A stretch of 64,000 nucleotides of DNA, taken from the NCBI GenBank assembly GCA_037893245.1, contig JBAIAA010000351.1, positions 1-64,000 of the forward strand, given 5' to 3'. The DNA is from Crossaster papposus. Taxonomy: Eukaryota; Echinodermata; Asteroidea; Velatida; Solasteridae. Shown one piece after another: positions 10,201-25,200 of this stretch; positions within the stretch are counted from its first letter, which is position 1, and every line of letters begins with the position of its first letter. The notes beneath the pieces were generated by a model. It saw nothing but the letters and a program-made list of their open reading frames with translations. It did not search any database and had not been told where the DNA came from. A program made the position numbers and the translations under genes.

Positions 10201-13200
10201 ACCATTTTTTCAAAAGAACCTAAAAACAAATGTAAACATTGGTTTTTATGTTGATTATTTCCTAACGTTTCCAAAAATGTATAGTTTAGCAAATCTACAC
10301 AAACAGTGAACGAAACTTTCAATATGTACATTATGAACCTGACTTGGAGGCAAGGGCTTTACACACAAGCCACCCAACCAATCCTATCGGCTTGATCTGT
10401 TAGCTAAGCTTGATAGAATCCAAGGTATTATATTCCCATCGACCCAGTCCTATCGGCCTGACCTTAGCTAAGCTGGATAGAATCCAAGGTATTCATATTC
10501 CCATCGACCCAATCCTACCGGCCTGACCTAATAGCTAAGCTGGATAGAATCCACGGTATTCATATAATAATAATAATTGGGGAGGCTAATCATCCTTACT
10601 TGCAGCTGGTGTGCTGAATTGCGAAGGATGCAAGTGACACCCAATGACTGTTCATGTGTCACGTCACATTAAAGAACCATTTTTTCAAAAGAACCTAAAA
10701 ACAAATGTAAACATTGGTTTTTATGTTGATTATTTCCTAACGTTTCCAAAAATGTATAGTTTAGCAAATCTACACAAACAGTGAACGAAACTTTCAATAT
10801 GTACATTATGAACCTGACTTGGAGGCAAGGGCTTTACACACAAGCCACCCAACCAATCCTATCGGCTTGATCTGTTAGCTAAGCTTGATAGAATCCAAGG
10901 TATTATATTCCCATCGACCCAGTCCTATCGGCCTGACCTTAGCAGCTGGATAGAATCCAAGGTATTCATATTCCCATCGACCCAATCCTACCGGCCTGAC
11001 CTAATAGCTAAGCTGGATAGAATCCACGGTATTCATATAATAATAATAATTGGGGAGGCTAATCATCCTTACTTGCAGCTGGTGTGCTGAATTGCGAAGG
11101 ATGCAAGTGACCCCCAATGACTGTTCATGTGTCACGTCACATTAAAGAACCATTTTTTCAAAAGAACCTAAAAACAAATGTAAACATTGGTTTTTATGTT
11201 GATTATTTCCTAACGTTTCCAAAAATGTATAGTTTAGCAAATCTACACAAACAGTGAACGAAACTTTCAATATGTACATTATGAACCTGACTTGGAGGCA
11301 AGGGCTTTACACACAAGCCACCCAACCAATCCTATCGGCTTGATCTGTTAGCTAAGCTTGATAGAATCCAAGGTATTATATTCCCATCGACCCAGTCCTA
11401 TCGGCCTGACCTTAGCTAAGCTGGATAGAATCCAAGGTATTCATATTCCCATCGACCCAATCCTACCGGCCTGACCTAATAGCTAAGCTGGATAGAATCC
11501 ACGGTATTCATATAATAATAATAATTGGGGAGGCTAATCATCCTTACTTGCAGCTGGTGTGCTGAATTGCGAAGGATGCAAGTGACACCCAATGACTGTT
11601 CATGTGTCACGTCACATTAAAGAACCATTTTTTCAAAAGAACCTAAAAACAAATGTAAACATTGGTTTTTATGTTGATTATTTCCTAACGTTTCCAAAAA
11701 TGTATAGTTTAGCAAATCTACACAAACAGTGAACGAAACTTTCAATATGTACATTATGAACCTGACTTGGAGGCAAGGGCTTTACACACAAGCCACCCAA
11801 CCAATCCTATCGGCTTGATCTGTTAGCTAAGCTTGATAGAATCCAAGGTATTATATTCCCATCGACCCAGTCCTATCGGCCTGACCTTAGCTAAGCTGGA
11901 TAGAATCCAAGGTATTCATATTCCCATCGACCCAATCCTACCGGCCTGACCTAATAGCTAAGCTGGATAGAATCCACGGTATTCATATAATAATAATAAT
12001 TGGGGAGGCTAATCATCCTTACTTGCAGCTGGTGTGCTGAATTGCGAAGGATGCAAGTGACACCCAATGACTGTTCATGTGTCACGTCACATTAAAGAAC
12101 CATTTTTTCAAAAGAACCTAAAAACAAATGTAAACATTGGTTTTTATGTTGATTATTTCCTAACGTTTCCAAAAATGTATAGTTTAGCAAATCTACACAA
12201 ACAGTGAACGAAACTTTCAATATGTACATTATGAACCTGACTTGGAGGCAAGGGCTTTACACACAAGCCACCCAACCAATCCTATCGGCTTGATCTGTTA
12301 GCTAAGCTTGATAGAATCCAAGGTATTATATTCCCATCGACCCAGTCCTATCGGCCTGACCTTAGCTAAGCTGGATAGAATCCAAGGTATTCATATTCTC
12401 ATCGACCCAATCCTACCGGCCTGACCTAATAGCTAAGCTGGATAGAATCCACGGTATTCATATAATAATAATAATTGGGGAGGCTAATCATCCTTACTTG
12501 CAGCTGGTGTGCTGAATTGCGAAGGATGCAAGTGACACCCAATGACTGTTCATGTGTCACGTCACGTTAAAGAACCATTTTTTCAAAAGAACCTAAAAAC
12601 AAATGTAAACATTGGTTTTTATGTTGATTATTTCCTAACGTTTCCAAAAATGTATAGTTTAGCAAATCTACACAAACAGTGAACGAAACTTTCAATATGT
12701 ACATTATGAACCTGACTTGGAGGCAAGGGCTTTACACACAAGCCACCCAACCAATCCTATCGGCTTGATCTGTTAGCTAAGCTTGATAGAATCCAAGGTA
12801 TTATATTCCCATCGACCCAGTCCTATCGGCCTGACCTTAGCTAAGCTGGATAGAATCCAAGGTATTCATATTCCCATCGACCCAATCCTACCGGCCTGAC
12901 CTAATAGCTAAGCTGGATAGAATCCACGGTATTCATATAATAATAATAATTGGGGAGGCTAATCATCCTTACTTGCAGCTGGTGTGCTGAATTGCGAAGG
13001 ATGCAAGTGACACCCAATGACTGTTCATGTGTCACGTCACATTAAAGAACCATTTTTTCAAAAGAACCTAAAAACAAATGTAAACATTGGTTTTTATGTT
13101 GATTATTTCCTAACGTTTCCAAAAATGTATAGTTTAGCAAATCTACACAAACAGTGAACGAAACTTTCAATATGTACATTATGAACCTGACTTGGAGGCA

Positions 13201-16200
13201 AGGGCTTTACACACAAGCCACCCAACCAATCCTATCGGCTTGATCTGTTAGCTAAGCTTGATAGAATCCAAGGTATTATATTCCCATCGACCCAGTCCTA
13301 TCGGCCTGACCTTAGCTAAGCTGGATAGAATCCAAGGTATTCATATTCTCATCGACCCAATCCTACCGGCCTGACCTAATAGCTAAGCTGGATAGAATCC
13401 ACGGTATGCATATAATAATAATAATTGGGGAGGCTAATCATCCTTACTTGCAGCTGGTGTGCTGAATTGCGAAGGATGCAAGTGACACCCAATGACTGTT
13501 CATGTGTCACGTCACATTAAAGAACCATTTTTTCAAAAGAACCTAAAAACAAATGTAAACATTGGTTTTTATGTTGATTATTTCCTAACGTTTCCAAAAA
13601 TGTATAGTTTAGCAAATCTACACAAACAGTGAACGAAACTTTCAATATGTACATTATGAACCTGACTTGGAGGCAAGGGCTTTACACACAAGCCACCCAA
13701 CCAATCCTATCGGCTTGATCTGTTAGCTAAGCTTGATAGAATCCAAGGTATTATATTCCCATCGACCCAGTCCTATCGGCCTGACCTTAGCTAAGCTGGA
13801 TAGAATCCAAGGTATTCATATTCCCATCGACCCAATCCTACCGGCCTGACCTAATAGCTAAGCTGGATAGAATCCACGGTATTCATATAATAATAATAAT
13901 TGGGGAGGCTAATCATCCTTACTTGCAGCTGGTGTGCTGAATTGCGAAGGATGCAAGTGACACCCAATGACTGTTCATGTGTCACGTCACATTAAAGAAC
14001 CATTTTTTCAAAAGAACCTAAAAACAAATGTAAACATTGGTTTTTATGTTGATTATTTCCTAACGTTTCCAAAAATGTATAGTTTAGCAAATCTACACAA
14101 ACAGTGAACGAAACTTTCAATATGTACATTATGAACCTGACTTGGAGGCAAGGGCTTTACACACAAGCCACCCAACCAATCCTATCGGCTTGATCTGTTA
14201 GCTAAGCTTGATAGAATCCAAGGTATTATATTCCTATCGACCCAGTCCTATCGGCCTGACCTTAGCAGCTGGATAGAATCCAAGGTATTCATATTCCCAT
14301 CGACCCAATCCTACCGGCCTGACCTAATAGCTAAGCTGGATAGAATCCACGGTATTCATATAATAATAATAATTGGGGAGGCTAATCATCCTTACTTGCA
14401 GCTGGTGTGCTGAATTGCGAAGGATGCAAGTGACACCCAATGACTGTTCATGTGTCACGTCACATTAAAGAACCATTTTTTCAAAAGAACCTAAAAACAA
14501 ATGTAAACATTGGTTTTTATGTTGATTATTTCCTAACGTTTCCAAAAATGTATAGTTTAGCAAATCTACACAAACAGTGAACGAAACTTTCAATATGTAC
14601 ATTATGAACCTGACTTGGAGGCAAGGGCTTTACACACAAGCCACCCAACCAATCCTATCGGCTTGATCTGTTAGCTAAGCTTGATAGAATCCAAGGTATT
14701 ATATTCCCATCGACCCAGTCCTATCGGCCTGACCTTAGCTAAGCTGGATAGAATCCAAGGTATTCATATTCCCATCGACCCAATCCTACCGGCCTGACCT
14801 AATAGCTAAGCTGGATAGAATCCACGGTATTCATATAATAATAATAATTGGGGAGGCTAATCATCCTTACTTGCAGCTGGTGTGCTGAATTGCGAAGGAT
14901 GCAAGTGACACCCAATGACTGTTCATGTGTCACGTCACATTAAAGAACCATTTTTTCAAAAGAACCTAAAAACAAATGTAAACATTGGTTTTTATGTTGA
15001 TTATTTCCTAACGTTTCCAAAAATGTATAGTTTAGCAAATCTACACAAACAGTGAACGAAACTTTCAATATGTACATTATGAACCTGACTTGGAGGCAAG
15101 GGCTTTACACACAAGCCACCCAACCAATCCTATCGGCTTGATCTGTTAGCTAAGCTTGATAGAATCCAAGGTATTATATTCCCATCGACCCAGTCCTATC
15201 GGCCTGACCTTAGCTAAGCTGGATAGAATCCAAGGTATTCATATTCCCATCGACCCAATCCTACCGGCCTGACCTAATAGCTAAGCTGGATAGAATCCAC
15301 GGTATTCATATAATAATAATAATTGGGGAGGCTAATCATCCTTACTTGCAGCTGGTGTGCTGAATTGCGAAGGATGCAAGTGACACCCAATGACTGTTCA
15401 TGTGTCACGTCACATTAAAGAACCATTTTTTCAAAAGAACCTAAAAACAAATGTAAACATTGGTTTTTATGTTGATTATTTCCTAACGTTTCCAAAAATG
15501 TATAGTTTAGCAAATCTACACAAACAGTGAACGAAACTTTCAATATGTACATTATGAACCTGACTTGGAGGCAAGGGCTTTACACACAAGCCACCCAACC
15601 AATCCTATCGGCTTGATCTGTTAGCTAAGCTTGATAGAATCCAAGGTATTATATTCCCATCGACCCAGTCCTATCGGCCTGACCTTAGCTAAGCTGGATA
15701 GAATCCAAGGTATTCATATTCTCATCGACCCAATCCTACCGGCCTGACCTAATAGCTAAGCTGGATAGAATCCACGGTATTCATATAATAATAATAATTG
15801 GGGAGGCTAATCATCCTTACTTGCAGCTGGTGTGCTGAATTGCGAAGGATGCAAGTGACACCCAATGACTGTTCATGTGTCACGTCACATTAAAGAACCA
15901 TTTTTTCAAAAGAACCTAAAAACAAATGTAAACATTGGTTTTTATGTTGATTATTTCCTAACGTTTCCAAAAATGTATAGTTTAGCAAATCTACACAAAC
16001 AGTGAACGAAACTTTCAATATGTACATTATGAACCTGACTTGGAGGCAAGGGCTTTACACACAAGCCACCCAACCAATCCTATCGGCTTGATCTGTTAGC
16101 TAAGCTTGATAGAATCCAAGGTATTATATTCCCATCGACCCAGTCCTATCGGCCTGACCTTAGCTAAGCTGGATAGAATCCAAGGTATTCATATTCCCAT

Positions 16201-19200
16201 CGACCCAATCCTACCGGCCTGACCTAATAGCTAAGCTGGATAGAATCCACGGTATTCATATAATAATAATAATTGGGGAGGCTAATCATCCTTACTTGCA
16301 GCTGGTGTGCTGAATTGCGAAGGATGCAAGTGACACCCAATGACTGTTCATGTGTCACGTCACATTAAAGAACCATTTTTTCAAAAGAACCTAAAAACAA
16401 ATGTAAACATTGGTTTTTATGTTGATTATTTCCTAACGTTTCCAAAAATGTATAGTTTAGCAAATCTACACAAACAGTGAACGAAACTTTCAATATGTAC
16501 ATTATGAACCTGACTTGGAGGCAAGGGCTTTACATACAAGCCACCCAACCAATCCTATCGGCTTGATCTGTTAGCTAAGCTTGATAGAATCCAAGGTATT
16601 ATATTCCCATCGACCCAGTCCTATCGGCCTGACCTTAGCTAAGCTGGATAGAATCCAAGGTATTCATATTCCCATCGACCCAATCCTACCGGCCTGACCT
16701 AATAGCTAAGCTGGATAGAATCCACGGTATTCATATAATAATAATAATTGGGGAGGCTAATCATCCTTACTTGCAGCTGGTGTGCTGAATTGCGAAGGAT
16801 GCAAGTGACACCCAATGACTGTTCATGTGTCACGTCACATTAAAGAACAATTTTTTCAAAAGAACCTAAAAACAAATGTAAACATTGGTTTTTATGTTGA
16901 TTATTTCCTAACGTTTCCAAAAATGTATAGTTTAGCAAATCTACACAAACAGTGAACGAAACTTTCAATATGTACATTATGAACCTGACTTGGAGGCAAG
17001 GGCTTTACACACAAGCCACCCAACCAATCCTATCGGCTTGATCTGTTAGCTAAGCTTGATAGAATCCAAGGTATTATATTCCCATCGACCCAGTCCTATC
17101 GGCCTGACCTTAGCTAAGCTGGATAGAATCCAAGGTATTCATATTCCCATCGACCCAATCCTACCGGCCTGACCTAATAGCTAAGCTGGATAGAATCCAC
17201 GGTATTCATATAATAATAATAATTGGGGAGGCTAATCATCCTTACTTGCAGCTGGTGTGCTGAATTGCGAAGGATGCAAGTGACACCCAATGACTGTTCA
17301 TGTGTCACGTCACATTAAAGAACCATTTTTTCAAAAGAACCTAAAAACAAATGTAAACATTGGTTTTTATGTTGATTATTTCCTAACGTTTCCAAAAATG
17401 TATAGTTTAGCAAATCTACACAAACAGTGAACGAAACTTTCAATATGTACATTATGAACCTGACTTGGAGGCAAGGGCTTTACACACAAGCCACCCAACC
17501 AATCCTATCGGCTTGATCTGTTAGCTAAGCTTGATAGAATCCAAGGTATTATATTCCCATCGACCCAGTCCTATCGGCCTGACCTTAGCTAAGCTGGATA
17601 GAATCCAAGGTATTCATATTCCCATCGACCCAATCCTACCGGCCTGACCTAATAGCTAAGCTGGATAGAATCCACGGTATTCATATAATAATAATAATTG
17701 GGGAGGCTAATCATCCTTACTTGCAGCTGGTGTGCTGAATTGCGAAGGATGCAAGTGACACCTAATGACTGTTCATGTGTCACGTCACATTAAAGAACCA
17801 TTTTTTCAAAAGAACCTAAAAACAAATGTAAACATTGGTTTTTATGTTGATTATTTCCTAACGTTTCCAAAAATGTATAGTTTAGCAAATCTACACAAAC
17901 AGTGAACGAAACTTTCAATATGTACATTATGAACCTGACTTGGAGGCAAGGGCTTTACACACAAGCCACCCAACCAATCCTATCGGCTTGATCTGTTAGC
18001 TAAGCTTGATAGAATCCAAGGTATTATATTCCCATCGACCCAGTCCTATCGGCCTGACCTTAGCTAAGCTGGATAGAATCCAAGGTATTCATATTCCCAT
18101 CGACCCAATCCTACCGGCCTGACCTAATAGCTAAGCTGGATAGAATCCACGGTATTCATATAATAATAATAATTGGGGAGGCTAATCATCCTTACTTGCA
18201 GCTGGTGTGCTGAATTGCGAAGGATGCAAGTGACACCCAATGACTGTTCATGTGTCACGTCACATTAAAGAACCATTTTTTCAAAAGAACCTAAAAACAA
18301 ATGTAAACATTGGTTTTTATGTTGATTATTTCCTAACGTTTCCAAAAATGTATAGTTTAGCAAATCTACACAAACAGTGAACGAAACTTTCAATATGTAC
18401 ATTATGAACCTGACTTGGAGGCAAGGGCTTTACACACAAGCCACCCAACCAATCCTATCGTCTTGATCTGTTAGCTAAGCTTGATAGAATCCAAGGTATT
18501 ATATTCCCATCGACCCAGTCCTATCGGCCTGACCTTAGCTAAGCTGGATAGAATCCAAGGTATTCATATTCCCATCGACCCAATCCTACCGGCCTGACCT
18601 AATAGCTAAGCTGGATAGAATCCACGGTATTCATATAATAATAATAATTGGGGAGGCTAATCATCCTTACTTGCAGCTGGTGTGCTGAATTGCGAAGGAT
18701 GCAAGTGACACCCAATGACTGTTCATGTGTCACGTCACATTAAAGAACCATTTTTTCAAAAGAACCTAAAAACAAATGTAAACATTGGTTTTTATGTTGA
18801 TTATTTCCTAACGTTTCCAAAAATGTATAGTTTAGCAAATCTACACAAACAGTGAACGAAACTTTCAATATGTACATTATGAACCTGACTTGGAGGCAAG
18901 GGCTTTACACACAAGCCACCCAACCAATCCTATCGGCTTGATCTGTTAGCTAAGCTTGATAGAATCCAAGGTATTATATTCCCATCGACCCAGTCCTATC
19001 GGCCTGACCTTAGCAGCTGGATAGAATCCAAGGTATTCATATTCCCATCGACCCAATCCTACCGGCCTGACCTAATAGCTAAGCTGGATAGAATCCACGG
19101 TATTCATATAATAATAATAATTGGGGAGGCTAATCATCCTTACTTGCAGCTGGTGTGCTGAATTGCGAAGGATGCAAGTGACCCCCAATGACTGTTCATG

Positions 19201-22200
19201 TGTCACGTCACATTAAAGAACCATTTTTTCAAAAGAACCTAAAAACAAATGTAAACATTGGTTTTTATGTTGATTATTTCCTAACGTTTCCAAAAATGTA
19301 TAGTTTAGCAAATCTACACAAACAGTGAACGAAACTTTCAATATGTACATTATGAACCTGACTTGGAGGCAAGGGCTTTACACACAAGCCACCCAACCAA
19401 TCCTATCGGCTTGATCTGTTAGCTAAGCTTGATAGAATCCAAGGTATTATATTCCCATCGACCCAGTCCTATCGGCCTGACCTTAGCTAAGCTGGATAGA
19501 ATCCAAGGTATTCATATTCCCATCGACCCAATCCTACCGGCCTGACCTAATAGCTAAGCTGGATAGAATCCACGGTATTCATATAATAATAATAATTGGG
19601 GAGGCTAATCATCCTTACTTGCAGCTGGTGTGCTGAATTGCGAAGGATGCAAGTGACCCCCAATGACTGTTCATGTGTCACGTCACATTAAAGAACCATT
19701 TTTTCAAAAGAACCTAAAAACAAATGTAAACATTGGTTTTTATGTTGATTATTTCCTAACGTTTCCAAAAATGTATAGTTTAGCAAATCTACACAAACAG
19801 TGAACGAAACTTTCAATATGTACATTATGAACCTGACTTGGAGGCAAGGGCTTTACACACAAGCCACCCAACCAATCCTATCGGCTTGATCTGTTAGCTA
19901 AGCTTGATAGAATCCAAGGTATTATATTCCCATCGACCCAGTCCTATCGGCCTGACCTTAGCTAAGCTGGATAGAATCCAAGGTATTCATATTCCCATCG
20001 ACCCAATCCTACCGGCCTGACCTAATAGCTAAGCTGGATAGAATCCACGGTATTCATATAATAATAATAATTGGGGAGGCTAATCATCCTTACTTGCAGC
20101 TGGTGTGCTGAATTGCGAAGGATGCAAGTGACACCCAATGACTGTTCATGTGTCACGTCACATTAAAGAACCATTTTTTCAAAAGAACCTAAAAACAAAT
20201 GTAAACATTGGTTTTTATGTTGATTATTTCCTAACGTTTCCAAAAATGTATAGTTTAGCAAATCTACACAAACAGTGAACGAAACTTTCAATATGTACAT
20301 TATGAACCTGACTTGGAGGCAAGGGCTTTACACACAAGCCACCCAACCAATCCTATCGGCTTGATCTGTTAGCTAAGCTTGATAGAATCCAAGGTATTAT
20401 ATTCCCATCGACCCAGTCCTATCGGCCTGACCTTAGCTAAGCTGGATAGAATCCAAGGTATTCATATTCCCATCGACCCAATCCTACCGGCCTGACCTAA
20501 TAGCTAAGCTGGATAGAATCCACGGTATTCATATAATAATAATAATTGGGGAGGCTAATCATCCTTACTTGCAGCTGGTGTGCTGAATTGCGAAGGATGC
20601 AAGTGACACCCAATGACTGTTCATGTGTCACGTCACATTAAAGAACCATTTTTTCAAAAGAACCTAAAAACAAATGTAAACATTGGTTTTTATGTTGATT
20701 ATTTCCTAACGTTTCCAAAAATGTATAGTTTAGCAAATCTACACAAACAGTGAACGAAACTTTCAATATGTACATTATGAACCTGACTTGGAGGCAAGGG
20801 CTTTACACACAAGCCACCCAACCAATCCTATCGGCTTGATCTGTTAGCTAAGCTTGATAGAATCCAAGGTATTATATTCCCATCGACCCAGTCCTATCGG
20901 CCTGACCTTAGCTAAGCTGGATAGAATCCAAGGTATTCATATTCTCATCGACCCAATCCTACCGGCCTGACCTAATAGCTAAGCTGGATAGAATCCACGG
21001 TATTCATATAATAATAATAATTGGGGAGGCTAATCATCCTTACTTGCAGCTGGTGTGCTGAATTGCGAAGGATGCAAGTGACACCCAATGACTGTTCATG
21101 TGTCACGTCACGTTAAAGAACCATTTTTTCAAAAGAACCTAAAAACAAATGTAAACATTGGTTTTTATGTTGATTATTTCCTAACGTTTCCAAAAATGTA
21201 TAGTTTAGCAAATCTACACAAACAGTGAACGAAACTTTCAATATGTACATTATGAACCTGACTTGGAGGCAAGGGCTTTACACACAAGCCACCCAACCAA
21301 TCCTATCGGCTTGATCTGTTAGCTAAGCTTGATAGAATCCAAGGTATTATATTCCCATCGACCCAGTCCTATCGGCCTGACCTTAGCTAAGCTGGATAGA
21401 ATCCAAGGTATTCATATTCCCATCGACCCAATCCTACCGGCCTGACCTAATAGCTAAGCTGGATAGAATCCACGGTATTCATATAATAATAATAATTGGG
21501 GAGGCTAATCATCCTTACTTGCAGCTGGTGTGCTGAATTGCGAAGGATGCAAGTGACACCCAATGACTGTTCATGTGTCACGTCACATTAAAGAACCATT
21601 TTTTCAAAAGAACCTAAAAACAAATGTAAACATTGGTTTTTATGTTGATTATTTCCTAACGTTTCCAAAAATGTATAGTTTAGCAAATCTACACAAACAG
21701 TGAACGAAACTTTCAATATGTACATTATGAACCTGACTTGGAGGCAAGGGCTTTACACACAAGCCACCCAACCAATCCTATCGGCTTGATCTGTTAGCTA
21801 AGCTTGATAGAATCCAAGGTATTATATTCCCATCGACCCAGTCCTATCGGCCTGACCTTAGCTAAGCTGGATAGAATCCAAGGTATTCATATTCTCATCG
21901 ACCCAATCCTACCGGCCTGACCTAATAGCTAAGCTGGATAGAATCCACGGTATGCATATAATAATAATAATTGGGGAGGCTAATCATCCTTACTTGCAGC
22001 TGGTGTGCTGAATTGCGAAGGATGCAAGTGACACCCAATGACTGTTCATGTGTCACGTCACATTAAAGAACCATTTTTTCAAAAGAACCTAAAAACAAAT
22101 GTAAACATTGGTTTTTATGTTGATTATTTCCTAACGTTTCCAAAAATGTATAGTTTAGCAAATCTACACAAACAGTGAACGAAACTTTCAATATGTACAT

Positions 22201-25200
22201 TATGAACCTGACTTGGAGGCAAGGGCTTTACACACAAGCCACCCAACCAATCCTATCGGCTTGATCTGTTAGCTAAGCTTGATAGAATCCAAGGTATTAT
22301 ATTCCCATCGACCCAGTCCTATCGGCCTGACCTTAGCTAAGCTGGATAGAATCCAAGGTATTCATATTCCCATCGACCCAATCCTACCGGCCTGACCTAA
22401 TAGCTAAGCTGGATAGAATCCACGGTATTCATATAATAATAATAATTGGGGAGGCTAATCATCCTTACTTGCAGCTGGTGTGCTGAATTGCGAAGGATGC
22501 AAGTGACACCCAATGACTGTTCATGTGTCACGTCACATTAAAGAACCATTTTTTCAAAAGAACCTAAAAACAAATGTAAACATTGGTTTTTATGTTGATT
22601 ATTTCCTAACGTTTCCAAAAATGTATAGTTTAGCAAATCTACACAAACAGTGAACGAAACTTTCAATATGTACATTATGAACCTGACTTGGAGGCAAGGG
22701 CTTTACACACAAGCCACCCAACCAATCCTATCGGCTTGATCTGTTAGCTAAGCTTGATAGAATCCAAGGTATTATATTCCTATCGACCCAGTCCTATCGG
22801 CCTGACCTTAGCAGCTGGATAGAATCCAAGGTATTCATATTCCCATCGACCCAATCCTACCGGCCTGACCTAATAGCTAAGCTGGATAGAATCCACGGTA
22901 TTCATATAATAATAATAATTGGGGAGGCTAATCATCCTTACTTGCAGCTGGTGTGCTGAATTGCGAAGGATGCAAGTGACACCCAATGACTGTTCATGTG
23001 TCACGTCACATTAAAGAACCATTTTTTCAAAAGAACCTAAAAACAAATGTAAACATTGGTTTTTATGTTGATTATTTCCTAACGTTTCCAAAAATGTATA
23101 GTTTAGCAAATCTACACAAACAGTGAACGAAACTTTCAATATGTACATTATGAACCTGACTTGGAGGCAAGGGCTTTACACACAAGCCACCCAACCAATC
23201 CTATCGGCTTGATCTGTTAGCTAAGCTTGATAGAATCCAAGGTATTATATTCCCATCGACCCAGTCCTATCGGCCTGACCTTAGCTAAGCTGGATAGAAT
23301 CCAAGGTATTCATATTCCCATCGACCCAATCCTACCGGCCTGACCTAATAGCTAAGCTGGATAGAATCCACGGTATTCATATAATAATAATAATTGGGGA
23401 GGCTAATCATCCTTACTTGCAGCTGGTGTGCTGAATTGCGAAGGATGCAAGTGACACCCAATGACTGTTCATGTGTCACGTCACATTAAAGAACCATTTT
23501 TTCAAAAGAACCTAAAAACAAATGTAAACATTGGTTTTTATGTTGATTATTTCCTAACGTTTCCAAAAATGTATAGTTTAGCAAATCTACACAAACAGTG
23601 AACGAAACTTTCAATATGTACATTATGAACCTGACTTGGAGGCAAGGGCTTTACACACAAGCCACCCAACCAATCCTATCGGCTTGATCTGTTAGCTAAG
23701 CTTGATAGAATCCAAGGTATTATATTCCCATCGACCCAGTCCTATCGGCCTGACCTTAGCTAAGCTGGATAGAATCCAAGGTATTCATATTCCCATCGAC
23801 CCAATCCTACCGGCCTGACCTAATAGCTAAGCTGGATAGAATCCACGGTATTCATATAATAATAATAATTGGGGAGGCTAATCATCCTTACTTGCAGCTG
23901 GTGTGCTGAATTGCGAAGGATGCAAGTGACACCCAATGACTGTTCATGTGTCACGTCACATTAAAGAACCATTTTTTCAAAAGAACCTAAAAACAAATGT
24001 AAACATTGGTTTTTATGTTGATTATTTCCTAACGTTTCCAAAAATGTATAGTTTAGCAAATCTACACAAACAGTGAACGAAACTTTCAATATGTACATTA
24101 TGAACCTGACTTGGAGGCAAGGGCTTTACACACAAGCCACCCAACCAATCCTATCGGCTTGATCTGTTAGCTAAGCTTGATAGAATCCAAGGTATTATAT
24201 TCCCATCGACCCAGTCCTATCGGCCTGACCTTAGCTAAGCTGGATAGAATCCAAGGTATTCATATTCTCATCGACCCAATCCTACCGGCCTGACCTAATA
24301 GCTAAGCTGGATAGAATCCACGGTATTCATATAATAATAATAATTGGGGAGGCTAATCATCCTTACTTGCAGCTGGTGTGCTGAATTGCGAAGGATGCAA
24401 GTGACACCCAATGACTGTTCATGTGTCACGTCACATTAAAGAACCATTTTTTCAAAAGAACCTAAAAACAAATGTAAACATTGGTTTTTATGTTGATTAT
24501 TTCCTAACGTTTCCAAAAATGTATAGTTTAGCAAATCTACACAAACAGTGAACGAAACTTTCAATATGTACATTATGAACCTGACTTGGAGGCAAGGGCT
24601 TTACACACAAGCCACCCAACCAATCCTATCGGCTTGATCTGTTAGCTAAGCTTGATAGAATCCAAGGTATTATATTCCCATCGACCCAGTCCTATCGGCC
24701 TGACCTTAGCTAAGCTGGATAGAATCCAAGGTATTCATATTCCCATCGACCCAATCCTACCGGCCTGACCTAATAGCTAAGCTGGATAGAATCCACGGTA
24801 TTCATATAATAATAATAATTGGGGAGGCTAATCATCCTTACTTGCAGCTGGTGTGCTGAATTGCGAAGGATGCAAGTGACACCCAATGACTGTTCATGTG
24901 TCACGTCACATTAAAGAACCATTTTTTCAAAAGAACCTAAAAACAAATGTAAACATTGGTTTTTATGTTGATTATTTCCTAACGTTTCCAAAAATGTATA
25001 GTTTAGCAAATCTACACAAACAGTGAACGAAACTTTCAATATGTACATTATGAACCTGACTTGGAGGCAAGGGCTTTACATACAAGCCACCCAACCAATC
25101 CTATCGGCTTGATCTGTTAGCTAAGCTTGATAGAATCCAAGGTATTATATTCCCATCGACCCAGTCCTATCGGCCTGACCTTAGCTAAGCTGGATAGAAT